From positions 1 to 21,475 of IMG/VR virus record IMGVR_UViG_3300044830_000029: DNA of 21,475 nucleotides. The stretch is one strand, 5' to 3'. The translations under genes and the position numbers were made by a program. Numbering within the stretch: the stretch's first letter is position 1; every line of letters starts with the position of its first letter. Below, piece by piece: positions 6,172 to 12,485 of the stretch. Source of the stretch: a virus. Below the pieces are notes generated by a model. That model was not told the DNA's origin and did not search any database. It worked only from the letters and a program-made list of their open reading frames with translations.

Positions 6172-6540
6172 GTGGCACTGACCTATGGCGAACTGCTGCG
6201 CGAGACGCGGGCCCTGGCCCGGGACGTGCGGCGCGCCACCCAGAGGCACAAGAAGATGGCCTCCGCGATGGACGCCCAGGCCAAGGACACCGGGCGCATC
6301 GCCGAGCAGACCGCCGCCCTCAAGGTCGATCCGGCGACCGTTGCCGAGACCCGCGAGGTCTCGCGAATCATGCAGGGCGTGTCCACGGCCGCGCTCGCCT
6401 ACGCCAACGCCGCCGACGAGGCATCCCGCGCGGCGGTCGCCGCCGAGCAGGCGACCGTCACCACCCACGGCGGCATCAAGGAAGCCCGCGACCGCTCCCC
6501 CGTCGAGATGGCCAACCGCACCTGGTACCGGCAGGAGTAG
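6172..6540 (+). CDS. Small helical protein sharing a C-terminal motif with its upstream neighbour
   Basis: A 122-residue protein from GTG 6172, right after the previous stop. The GGGGGG run over that stop serves as ribosome binding site. Residues 5-45 and 55-95 form amphipathic helices (GELLRETRALARDVRRATQR, then VSTAALAYANAADEASRA), suggesting a helical hairpin. The last 24 residues begin HGGI and carry A, SP, R and WY at nearly the same spacing as the end of the 555-residue protein (HGGI, A, SP, R, FY). The two are therefore related by duplication or share a recognition tail. No membrane segment. It precedes the translocase gene by four bases, which suggests a partner or substrate role; unproven. 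Confidence 0.7.
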   Translation: MALTYGELLRETRALARDVRRATQRHKKMASAMDAQAKDTGRIAEQTAALKVDPATVAETREVSRIMQGVSTAALAYANAADEASRAAVAAEQATVTTHGGIKEARDRSPVEMANRTWYRQE

Positions 6541-6544
6541 GACT

Positions 6545-8812
6545 GTGACCACCAACGACACCACGCCCGCGGCCAAGGCGCTGCCGAACCCTGCCGCCGA
6601 GAAGCGGTTTGCCGTGGCTCAGGTCGCCGCCCCGCTGGCGACCGCCCTGACCCTGCCGCTGCTGGACGGTCAGGCCGCGAGTACCGTCAGCTGCCTGCTG
6701 GCCGTACCCGCCCTGGCCGCCGGCGCGAACTACATGCACCTGCTGTCCGATGAGCACTTGGACGCCCTGCCGGGCGGTGACATCGTGCGCGCCCACCGCG
6801 AGCCGTTCCTGGTCTCCGCGATCGCGACCGCCACCGCGGCGGCCACCGCGACGCAGTACGGCTGGCCCGGAATCGACTCCCTGGCCGCCGGCTGGATGAC
6901 GCTGCCCTCCGTGGCCGGCTTTGTGTCGGTGGCCTGGTGGTCCGCGACCGGCTACATCCACTTCGCGCTGCGCCGCGTCCTGCGCAAGCCCCGCGCGGTC
7001 GCCGCCTACCGCGCGCCCGCCGCCCCAGTCCCAGAGCCGACGCCGGAGCGCGACGTCCTGCAGTACTGGCACGACTGGATCTCCAGCGAGGACGGCGCGC
7101 ACCCCGGCCAGCACCTCACCCTGACCGGCTACAGCCCGGAGGCGTGGGAGGGCACGATCCACTCGATGCCCGGCCGCCCCGTCTCGGTCACCGCCGAGAC
7201 CGTGTCCGGGGTCTACGGCGTCCCCGAGGCGCGGGTCCACCTCATTGACGGTCCGCACACCAGCTCTCGCCACATCCACGTCGACGTGGTCGCGCCGACC
7301 GTCGACGTGGCCGAGTACAGCGCCCTGGAGGCACTGTGGCTGCGGCGTGTGGGCCACAAGGGCGGCTGCATGCCCGGCACCCACCTGGAGGGCATCGTCC
7401 CCGACCCTGCAACCGGTGGCATCGCCGCATGGGTCGTCGCCGACGAGGACACCGACGCCGTCACCGCCCCCGACTCATACCGCATCGCCGGAGCACTTCG
7501 CACCACCACCCTGCTGACGTCCGTCGAACCCACGAACAACCCCCGCCGGGCCAAGCTCCGGCTCATGGACCGCTCACCCCTGGAAGCCGGCCAGCCCCTG
7601 CCTGGCCCCGAGACGCTGCTCGCCAACGCCAACGGGTTCGTGAACCTGGGTACCGGCATCTCCGGCCGCCCTGCCCGCGTGCAGCTGTACGACACCAGGA
7701 TGGGCGCCCGGCACGTCCTGATCGCCGGGGTGACCGGCTCCGGGAAGGGCGGGGCGCTGCAGCTCCTGTGCCTCAGCTACCACGTCAACCGGGTCGCGAT
7801 CATCTACGCCGACCCCAAGGGCTCCAGCAACCCCGACGTCGAGGACATGGCCACCTACCCCGGCTGCGGTATCGACGGTGCGATGGGCGCCCTGCGCGTG
7901 GCCTACGCCCTCCTCCTGCACCGCGTCGAGCAGTCGCAGCGGCTGCGGATGAAGAACTTCGTCCCGACCGCCGACATGCCCTACACCGCCGTGGTCCTGG
8001 ACGAGTTCGCCCAGCTCCTCGGCGAGAAGGCAACCAACAAGGCCGAGGCGGCATTCATCATCGCCGCCCTGGCCGAGCAGGGCCGCTCACTGGGCCTGAT
8101 CCTGATCCTGTGCGGGCAGATCCTGAACCTCGACAAGATGGGCTCGGACACCTCCATCCGCGACAACGTGTTCTACGGCGGCGCCCTGATCCTGCTGCGC
8201 TCCGACAGCGACCAGAGGAACCGGGTCGACCTGCCCGACGCGTTCGCGGGCGTCGACCCCGCCAAGATCCCGGCGTTCTGGAAGAGCGACGAGGACGACA
8301 CTCTGATCTACGACCCGACGGTCCCCGACGACGACCCCAGCCGCACGTTCGGCGTCGGCTACACCGTCGGGCCCGACGACCGCGCCGAGATGATGCGCCT
8401 GTGGATCCTGGAGTCCGCCGCCGGCCTGTTCGATCCGGAGCAGATCGTCATTCCCGCCGACTGGCCCGAGTGGGAGGACCGCGGCGAGATCGCGCTGGTC
8501 CCCGTCGGGCCAGCCGCCGAAGACGAGGATGAGGACGGCGCCGCGAAGTGGACGCCCGGTCAGGCGAAGCCGGCCGCGGCGAAGGAGCCGACGGCGCAGG
8601 AGAAGATCCTCACGGTCCTGGGCGAGTACCGCGACCCGATCGGTCTGGACGTCGGTTACCTGCACCTGGACGCCATCACGGACCAGTCCGGTGTCGCCCG
8701 CAAGACGGTCGAGAACACGGTCAGCCGCCTGGTCAAGGACGGCACCATCCTCCGCAACCCGGCCGCCAGCGGCGAGTACGGGCTGCCTGTCCCCGAGATG
8801 AGCCAGTCGTGA
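6545..8812 (+). CDS. TraB/FtsK/SpoIIIE-type double-stranded DNA translocase
   Basis: A 755-residue protein from GTG 6545, with CAGGAG overlapping the previous stop. The N-terminal 150 residues contain three to four membrane segments (about 27-40, 45-62, 88-104, 118-140). A middle domain (170-340) precedes the FtsK motor: Walker A GVTGSGKG (395-402), ADPKGS (422-427), Walker B VVLDEFAQ (483-490), then EQGRSLGLILILCGQ (511-525). Residues 683-749 form a winged helix (QEKILTVL, SGVARKTVENTVSRLVKDG, YGLPVP), as in the gamma domain of FtsK and the TraB C-terminus. Streptomyces TraB proteins are membrane hexamers that move double-stranded DNA between hyphae. The neighbouring small membrane genes fit that role. 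A chromosome-segregation function is less likely given the context. Confidence 0.87.
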   Translation: MTTNDTTPAAKALPNPAAEKRFAVAQVAAPLATALTLPLLDGQAASTVSCLLAVPALAAGANYMHLLSDEHLDALPGGDIVRAHREPFLVSAIATATAAATATQYGWPGIDSLAAGWMTLPSVAGFVSVAWWSATGYIHFALRRVLRKPRAVAAYRAPAAPVPEPTPERDVLQYWHDWISSEDGAHPGQHLTLTGYSPEAWEGTIHSMPGRPVSVTAETVSGVYGVPEARVHLIDGPHTSSRHIHVDVVAPTVDVAEYSALEALWLRRVGHKGGCMPGTHLEGIVPDPATGGIAAWVVADEDTDAVTAPDSYRIAGALRTTTLLTSVEPTNNPRRAKLRLMDRSPLEAGQPLPGPETLLANANGFVNLGTGISGRPARVQLYDTRMGARHVLIAGVTGSGKGGALQLLCLSYHVNRVAIIYADPKGSSNPDVEDMATYPGCGIDGAMGALRVAYALLLHRVEQSQRLRMKNFVPTADMPYTAVVLDEFAQLLGEKATNKAEAAFIIAALAEQGRSLGLILILCGQILNLDKMGSDTSIRDNVFYGGALILLRSDSDQRNRVDLPDAFAGVDPAKIPAFWKSDEDDTLIYDPTVPDDDPSRTFGVGYTVGPDDRAEMMRLWILESAAGLFDPEQIVIPADWPEWEDRGEIALVPVGPAAEDEDEDGAAKWTPGQAKPAAAKEPTAQEKILTVLGEYRDPIGLDVGYLHLDAITDQSGVARKTVENTVSRLVKDGTILRNPAASGEYGLPVPEMSQS

Positions 8813-9441
8813 CCACACCTCTCCGCGTGCGCCAGGCGAAAGCCCAACTGCGCAGGCGCGTACAGCGCCAGCGGATCACCGGCCCCATGTTGATCATTGC
8901 CGCCCTGATCCTGTTCGACGCCGCACTGTGGCTCTCCCGGCACCCGCAGATCATGATCTGCGTTGCGGCAATCGCAGCCACCACCGCCATTGGCTTCGTG
9001 TACATCAAGATGCACCGCGCTCAGCGCCGCACCATCGCGCCCTACTGCCGGCGCCCCGTCATGGACTTCCGGCGGCTCAGCCCGACCCAGTTCGAGCACG
9101 CCCTCGCCGACCTGTGCCGCCGCGACGGCTGCCGCAACGTCACCGTCGTCGGCGGAGCAGGAGACCTCGCCGCCGACGTACTGGCCACCACCCCGGACGG
9201 CCGCCGGATCCTGATCCAGGCCAAGCGCTACGCCGTCGGCAACCCGGTTCGCTCCCCGATGGTGCAGGCGGTCAACGGCACGTACCGGCAGATCCACGGC
9301 GCAGACCTCGCCGCAGTGGTGACGACGTCCACGTTCACCGAGCAGGCCGCCGCGTTCGGCCGGCGCGTCGGGCTGCGCCTGTTCGACGAGCAGGCCCTGG
9401 CCGCCTGGGCGTCCCGGACCGGCCCCGCACCGTGGCACTGA
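8809..9441 (+). CDS. Membrane-anchored Mrr-type restriction-endonuclease-like protein
   Basis: A 210-residue protein from GTG 8809, overlapping the translocase stop, so probably coupled to it. A basic N-terminus (RVRQAKAQLRRRVQRQR) precedes two membrane helices (about 27-43 and 49-65). The soluble part has the Mrr_cat order: FEHALADLCRRDGC (95-108), GDLAADV (118-124) and IQAK (136-139), then FTEQAAAFGRR and LRLFDEQAL. Asp119 or Asp123 with Gln137 and Lys139 would form the PD-(D/E)xK-like site. Mrr-family enzymes cleave DNA, often modified or foreign. Here the nuclease is tied to the membrane beside a DNA pump, suggesting action on DNA during entry or exit. Activity and substrate are unknown. 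Confidence 0.8.
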   Translation: MTTPLRVRQAKAQLRRRVQRQRITGPMLIIAALILFDAALWLSRHPQIMICVAAIAATTAIGFVYIKMHRAQRRTIAPYCRRPVMDFRRLSPTQFEHALADLCRRDGCRNVTVVGGAGDLAADVLATTPDGRRILIQAKRYAVGNPVRSPMVQAVNGTYRQIHGADLAAVVTTSTFTEQAAAFGRRVGLRLFDEQALAAWASRTGPAPWH

Positions 9442-9490
9442 CGCCCGCGACCGCCGGACGGTGGCGCGGTGGACGCGAGAGGATGAGGGC

Positions 9491-9691
9491 ATGGCGAAGA
9501 AGAAGGTCGAGCACGCGGCCGACAGAGGCCAGTTCCTGACGCTGGACGAGGTGGCCGCGTTCGTGCAGGACGCGATGCGGACCGGGGCCGACGGCGGGAC
9601 GGTGGTCAACGCGACGGTGTCGTTCGGGGGGAAGCTGCAGAAGATCGGCGTGGACGTGGACAGCGGCAGTCGCGTCGATCAACCTGGCTGA
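9491..9691 (+). CDS. Small protein of unknown function at the module boundary
   Basis: A 66-residue protein from ATG 9491; GAGAGGATGAGGG provides a ribosome binding site. The N-terminus is basic (AKKKVEHAADRGQF), followed by a helix TLDEVAAFVQDAMRTGAD and two strands (TVVNATVSFGGKLQKIGVDV). This small alpha-beta arrangement is common among hypothetical proteins of actinomycete mobile elements. It is the last plus-strand gene of the transfer half; its end overlaps a convergent small gene by 13 bases. Function not recognised. Confidence 0.6.
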   Translation: MAKKKVEHAADRGQFLTLDEVAAFVQDAMRTGADGGTVVNATVSFGGKLQKIGVDVDSGSRVDQPG

Positions 9692-9849
9692 GTCGCGGGC
9701 CGGGCGCGGACCATCCACCTGTCGCGCCCCACCGGCTGCTTCGGCGCCGACACGGGCTCCAGTCCGATCGTGCGCAGCTTCTCCAGCCACCGCTCAGCCT
9801 CGGCCTCGCTGCGCGCCTGCACCGTCACGACGGTCTCCATGCGCCCCAT
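9679..9849 (-). CDS. 56-residue convergent protein of unknown function
   Basis: Read on the minus strand from the ATG at 9849 (or the second ATG at 9840). The product begins MGRMETVVTVQARSEAEAER, then WLEKLRTIGLEPVSAPKQ and ends with a WMVRARP strand. The beta-helix-beta pattern (strand VVTV, helix EAEAERWLEKLRTI, final strand) resembles a small ACT- or ferredoxin-like half fold. This makes it more credible than the other short minus-strand frames. No good ribosome binding site is visible; a GGGG precedes the second ATG. It would be the only minus-strand gene in the left half of the window. Function unknown. Confidence 0.45.
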   Translation of the reverse strand: MGRMETVVTVQARSEAEAERWLEKLRTIGLEPVSAPKQPVGRDRWMVRARPATQPG

Positions 9850-9925
9850 CGTGACGCCAAGTCACCGACGGCGCAGCAGAAACAGCGTGATTCGCCCACG
9901 GTGTGCCCCGCAACCGGGCATGCTG

Positions 9926-9952
9926 GGTGCACGGTTGGTACACCCGTGCACC
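9926..9952 (+). promoter_or_regulatory. 9-bp dyad, possible operator or hairpin
   Basis: GGTGCACGG (9926-9934) and CCGTGCACC (9944-9952) form perfect arms around a nine-base spacer. The right arm overlaps the start of the next stem by two bases. It sits in the 282-bp gap between the transfer half and the virion genes, so an operator, terminator or recombination site are all possible. I see no other copy of the core in the window. Confidence 0.4.
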
Positions 9953-9993
9953 GCAGCCCCCACTCGCATCCCCCCGCCGAGTGGGGGCTGCGG
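9951..9993 (+). terminator. Strong 16-bp hairpin at the module boundary
   Basis: Arms 9951-9966 (CCGCAGCCCCCACTCG) and 9978-9993 are perfect complements with an 11-base loop. It is the strongest simple hairpin I found. It lacks a T-tract, as is usual in high-GC actinomycetes. It could end transcription from either side, separating the transfer module from the virion genes. Confidence 0.6.
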
Positions 9994-10131
9994 CATGTCA
10001 CGGCCAGCCCGGCGACGATGACCATGGCCGCCCCTGATGCCCTACGCTGGCAGCACGACAGCAAGGGCAGCGACCCGCGCGAAGCCGAACGCGCAGTTCA
10101 CCCCCGACTCGACCGAGTGGAGGAGATCAGC
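9994..10131 (+). promoter_or_regulatory. Likely promoter region of the accessory virion genes
   Basis: This is the remaining gap before the GTG at 10132. TGACCA (10019-10024) and TACGCT (10043-10048), separated by 18 bases, are a weak -35/-10 candidate. GGAGGAG at 10119-10125 is the ribosome binding site of the next gene. A promoter is expected here because the upstream hairpin should block read-through; the exact boxes are uncertain. Confidence 0.3.
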
Positions 10132-10578
10132 GTGGCCAACATCGTCTTCAACATCGCCCTCGGCAAGGTGGCCTACTACGCCAGCCTGCCCGCCGCAAAC
10201 GACGGCCTCGTCCTCATCGCCCTGGAGACCAGCGGCCTGGAGACCGACACCGTCCTGCGCGACAAGGCCGACTTCGGCTCCGTGGTCGCCGGCACCACCA
10301 ACGAGCAGACCACCGTCACCAGGAAGGCGCTCGCCAGCGTCACCGTCACCGTCGACAACACCAGCGACCGCGTGGCCGTCGACGCCGCCGACGTCACCTT
10401 CACCGCACCGACCGGCAACGCGATCAGCGCCGTCGTGGTCTGCTACGACCCCGATACCACCACCGGCACCGACGCGGACCTCATCCCGCTCACCAAGCAC
10501 GACCTGCCGTGGACGCCGGACGGCAACACCTTCGTCCTGGCCATCGCGGACCTCTACCGGGCCACCTCCGCCGCGTAA
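10132..10578 (+). CDS. Actinophage-type structural protein of unknown role
   Basis: A 148-residue protein from GTG 10132 with a near-ideal GGAGGAG six bases upstream. It is rich in beta-forming residues. Recognisable blocks are ALGKVAYYASLPAANDGLVL, the segment LETDTVLRDKADFGSVVAGT, then TVTVDNTSDRVAVDAADVTF and a C-terminal VVVCYDPDT with DLIPLTKHD. I recall this block order from hypothetical virion-region proteins of Streptomyces and other actinobacterial phages, but no function is established that I can name. It lies directly before a repeat-rich fibre-like gene, so it is probably a head or tail accessory protein. No signal peptide or membrane helix. Confidence 0.7.
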   Translation: MANIVFNIALGKVAYYASLPAANDGLVLIALETSGLETDTVLRDKADFGSVVAGTTNEQTTVTRKALASVTVTVDNTSDRVAVDAADVTFTAPTGNAISAVVVCYDPDTTTGTDADLIPLTKHDLPWTPDGNTFVLAIADLYRATSAA

Positions 10579-10610
10579 CTCCCACCGGGCCGACAGCGGG
10601 AGGCGCCGAC

Positions 10611-11855
10611 GTGACGACGTTCACCGACGACTTCAACCGCGCCGACGGAGCTGTCGGCGCCAGCTGGGTCCAGGTATCCGGCACTTGGACGGTCGTCTCC
10701 AACCAGCTCTCACCCGGCGCAGCAGGCGGCACGATCGTCCTGCGCGCCGCGACCGCCATGGCCAGCAACGACCACTACGCGCAGGTCGCCATCCCCGCAA
10801 CCACGGTGGCGAGCCAGGGCGTGTGGTGCCGCGGAAATGTGGGCTTCACCCAGGGCTACCTGCTGCGCAACAACGGCACGAGCTGGGACCTGTTCCAGGT
10901 TGTCGGCAGCAGCTTCACCAGCATCGGCACCTACGCTGCGGCAGCCGTAGCGGGCGACGTCGTCAAGATCCAGGCAGTCGGCTCGGCAATCACCGGATAC
11001 GTCAACGGCACCCTGCGCATCTCCGTCACCAACACGGCCGTCACGACCGGCACCAGCGTCGGCATCCGCGGCGACTCAGCCAGCGCGCTCCGCTACGACA
11101 ACTTCGCCGCCGCGGACGTGACCGAAGGCGCAACCCTCGGCATCGCCAGCGGCATTGAGACCACCCAGACGCTCACGGGGGCGAAGTCGGCCACCCTCGG
11201 CATCGCCGCGGGGCCCGACGCCGCGCAGTCGCTCGCCGGCGCCAAGACGGCCACCATCACTTTTGCGGGCGCCGTCGAGTCCGCCCAGTCGGTGACCGGG
11301 ACGAAGACGACACCGCTCAGTATCGGAGCCGCCACCGAGACGGCGCAGCCCGCCACGGGCGCCAAGGCCGCTGCCCTGGCCTTCGCCGCCGCGGCCGAGT
11401 CGGCACAGGCACTGGCCGGCACGAAGGCAAGCCTCCTCGGCCCTGCCGCCACGGCCGACTCCGCGCAGGCCCCGGCCGGCGGCAAGACGGCCACGCCCGG
11501 TGCTGCGGTTGAGGTCGCCGCCGGGCAGGCCGTCGCCGGGGCCAAGGCCGCGCCGCTTCCTGTCGCCGCGCAGACCGAGTCCGCACAGCCCCTGGCGCAC
11601 ATGGCGAGTCAAACCCTCGGCGTGGCCGTATCCGTCGAGGCGGCCCAGCCGCTGACGGGCGCCAAGGCCGCCGCCCTCGGGCCGGCCGTGGAGACCGGCA
11701 CCGCGAGGCCGATCGTCGCAGGCGCCGCCAGTCGGGACATTGTCTTCACCGTCAGGGCCGCCCCCGAGCGCTGGACGGCCTGCGCCCCCGAACAGTCCCG
11801 CTGGACGGCCAGGGCCGGTGTCCAGCGCTGGACCGCCCGTGAACCCGATGCGTAA
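10611..11855 (+). CDS. Fibre-like virion protein with LamG-like domain and ten 20-residue repeats
   Basis: A 414-residue protein from GTG 10611, with GGGAGG seven bases upstream. Residues 1-165 look like a concanavalin A/laminin-G-like beta sandwich (TFTDDFNRADGAVGASWVQV near the start; TGTSVGIRGDS and RYDNFAA near its end), typical of carbohydrate- or surface-binding modules. Residues 174-373 are ten consecutive 20-residue repeats with core [T/S]AQ-x-L-x-GAK. Residues 380-414 hold three copies of RWTA spaced 9-12 residues apart. The layout suggests a receptor- or hyphal-surface-binding fibre or head decoration. There is no collagen Gly-X-Y pattern. The repeat number may vary between relatives. 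Confidence 0.72.
   Translation: MTTFTDDFNRADGAVGASWVQVSGTWTVVSNQLSPGAAGGTIVLRAATAMASNDHYAQVAIPATTVASQGVWCRGNVGFTQGYLLRNNGTSWDLFQVVGSSFTSIGTYAAAAVAGDVVKIQAVGSAITGYVNGTLRISVTNTAVTTGTSVGIRGDSASALRYDNFAAADVTEGATLGIASGIETTQTLTGAKSATLGIAAGPDAAQSLAGAKTATITFAGAVESAQSVTGTKTTPLSIGAATETAQPATGAKAAALAFAAAAESAQALAGTKASLLGPAATADSAQAPAGGKTATPGAAVEVAAGQAVAGAKAAPLPVAAQTESAQPLAHMASQTLGVAVSVEAAQPLTGAKAAALGPAVETGTARPIVAGAASRDIVFTVRAAPERWTACAPEQSRWTARAGVQRWTAREPDA
11130..11729 (+). repeat. Ten in-frame 60-bp tandem repeats
   Basis: Exactly ten periods of 60 bp within the fibre-like gene. Each encodes a 20-residue unit such as ATLGIAAGPDAAQSLAGAKT. The DNA has diverged more than the protein pattern, so the array is old and under selection. 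Most conserved are the AQ pair and the terminal GAK. Confidence 0.8.
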
Positions 11856-11864
11856 GGTGAGCCC

Positions 11865-12206
11865 GTGACTGTGCCCGTGACCAGGTCCATTTCTGCGGCA
11901 TCCCTGGAGTTCGTTCCGGCCTGGGTGAGGGCGACCTCAGGCGGTGCCCCGCACGACCCGACCGGCGACACGGTCGAGTTCGCGTTCACCGGGCCTGGGG
12001 CTGCTCTTGTTGGTGCGCACTGGTATGCGGGCTCCTGGGACGGCGTGACCCCGACTGCTGCGGGCGGCTGGTACACGGCCCTGTGCATGGTCGGGCCGGG
12101 TGGTACGACGCAGCTGGCGCCGGGTCAGTACCAGGTGTCGGTGCGGGTCACCGACAATCCGGAGATCGTCGCCATCCCCGCCTATCCGCTGACCGTCACC
12201 GGCTGA
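11865..12206 (+). CDS. Small beta-rich virion-associated protein
   Basis: A 113-residue protein from GTG 11865, nine bases after the fibre gene; AAGGTGAG overlapping that stop serves as ribosome binding site. It reads as a single immunoglobulin-like or BppU-like beta domain: ISAASLEFVPAWVRATSGGA, DTVEFAFTG, HWYAGSWD, GGWYTALCMVGPGGT, LAPGQYQVSVRVTDNPE and a closing strand. Similar one-domain proteins follow fibre-like genes in many Streptomyces phages. A structural role at the head or neck is inferred from position. It converges with the small membrane gene on the other strand, 18 bases away. Confidence 0.68.
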   Translation: MTVPVTRSISAASLEFVPAWVRATSGGAPHDPTGDTVEFAFTGPGAALVGAHWYAGSWDGVTPTAAGGWYTALCMVGPGGTTQLAPGQYQVSVRVTDNPEIVAIPAYPLTVTG

Positions 12207-12224
12207 GCCGCCCGCACCGGATCG

Positions 12225-12437
12225 CTATGGCTGCTGGCCTGCCCGCGAGCGCAGCCACGCCCGATGCGAGGTCCGCCAGATCCACACCGGGGCGGTCCAG
12301 TAGATGAACTTGCACAGCAGCCACACCCCGACGCCGGTGTAGACGAAGAGCATCACGAAGGCGCGCAGCATCCCTCGGGGCATGAGCGGCACCGACACCC
12401 GAACCGGGCCCACCCCGCCGCGCAGACGTACCGACAT
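12225..12437 (-). CDS. Small membrane protein at the end of the packaging operon
   Basis: A 70-residue protein from ATG 12437 on the minus strand; GGGGGGA about seven bases upstream supports this start over the in-frame ATG 21 bases earlier. The basic N-terminus (SVRLRGGVGPVRVSVPLMPR) leads into one or two hydrophobic segments (GMLRAFVMLFVYTGVGVWLL, then CKFIYWTAPVWIW), followed by a basic tail (RTSHRAWLRSRAG). It is the last gene of the minus-strand packaging operon. Holin-like proteins can have this size, but a single hydrophobic hairpin beside a portal gene is not enough for that call. Function unknown. Confidence 0.6.
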   Translation of the reverse strand: MSVRLRGGVGPVRVSVPLMPRGMLRAFVMLFVYTGVGVWLLCKFIYWTAPVWIWRTSHRAWLRSRAGQQP

Positions 12438-12453
12438 CCCGCATCCCCCCACC

Positions 12454-12473
12454 TGCACGCCACTTGGCGTGCA
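12454..12473 (-). terminator. 9-bp palindromic hairpin between portal and small membrane gene
   Basis: TGCACGCCA and TGGCGTGCA are perfect arms around a two-base spacer, in the 48-bp gap after the portal stop and just before the ribosome binding site of the next minus-strand gene. It could attenuate read-through from the portal or stabilise its mRNA. Strand is assigned from context; it could also be a protein-binding dyad. Confidence 0.45.
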
Positions 12474-12485
12474 CAGGCGGGCAGC

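Noticed and set aside
9335-9790. 151-residue minus-strand frame
   Set aside because: Its composition is a shadow of the Mrr-like gene and the small gene at 9491; the smaller frame at 9679-9849 has far better protein-like character.
9926-9952. Phage or integrative-element attachment site
   Set aside because: It is a dyad in a noncoding gap, but there is no second copy, no tRNA end and no integrase gene nearby to support the call.
11076-11612. Minus-strand open frames opposite the 20-residue repeat region
   Set aside because: They are Gly/Arg-rich or Ala-rich shadows produced by the repetitive GC-rich fibre gene and have no ribosome binding site or domain pattern.
11130-11729. Possible CRISPR array because of regular 60-bp periodicity
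   Set aside because: The periods are in-frame coding repeats with diverged DNA and no distinct repeat/spacer alternation.
12225-12437. Holin call for the small membrane protein
   Set aside because: No endolysin or other lysis gene is in the window, and the hydrophobic pattern alone is not diagnostic.
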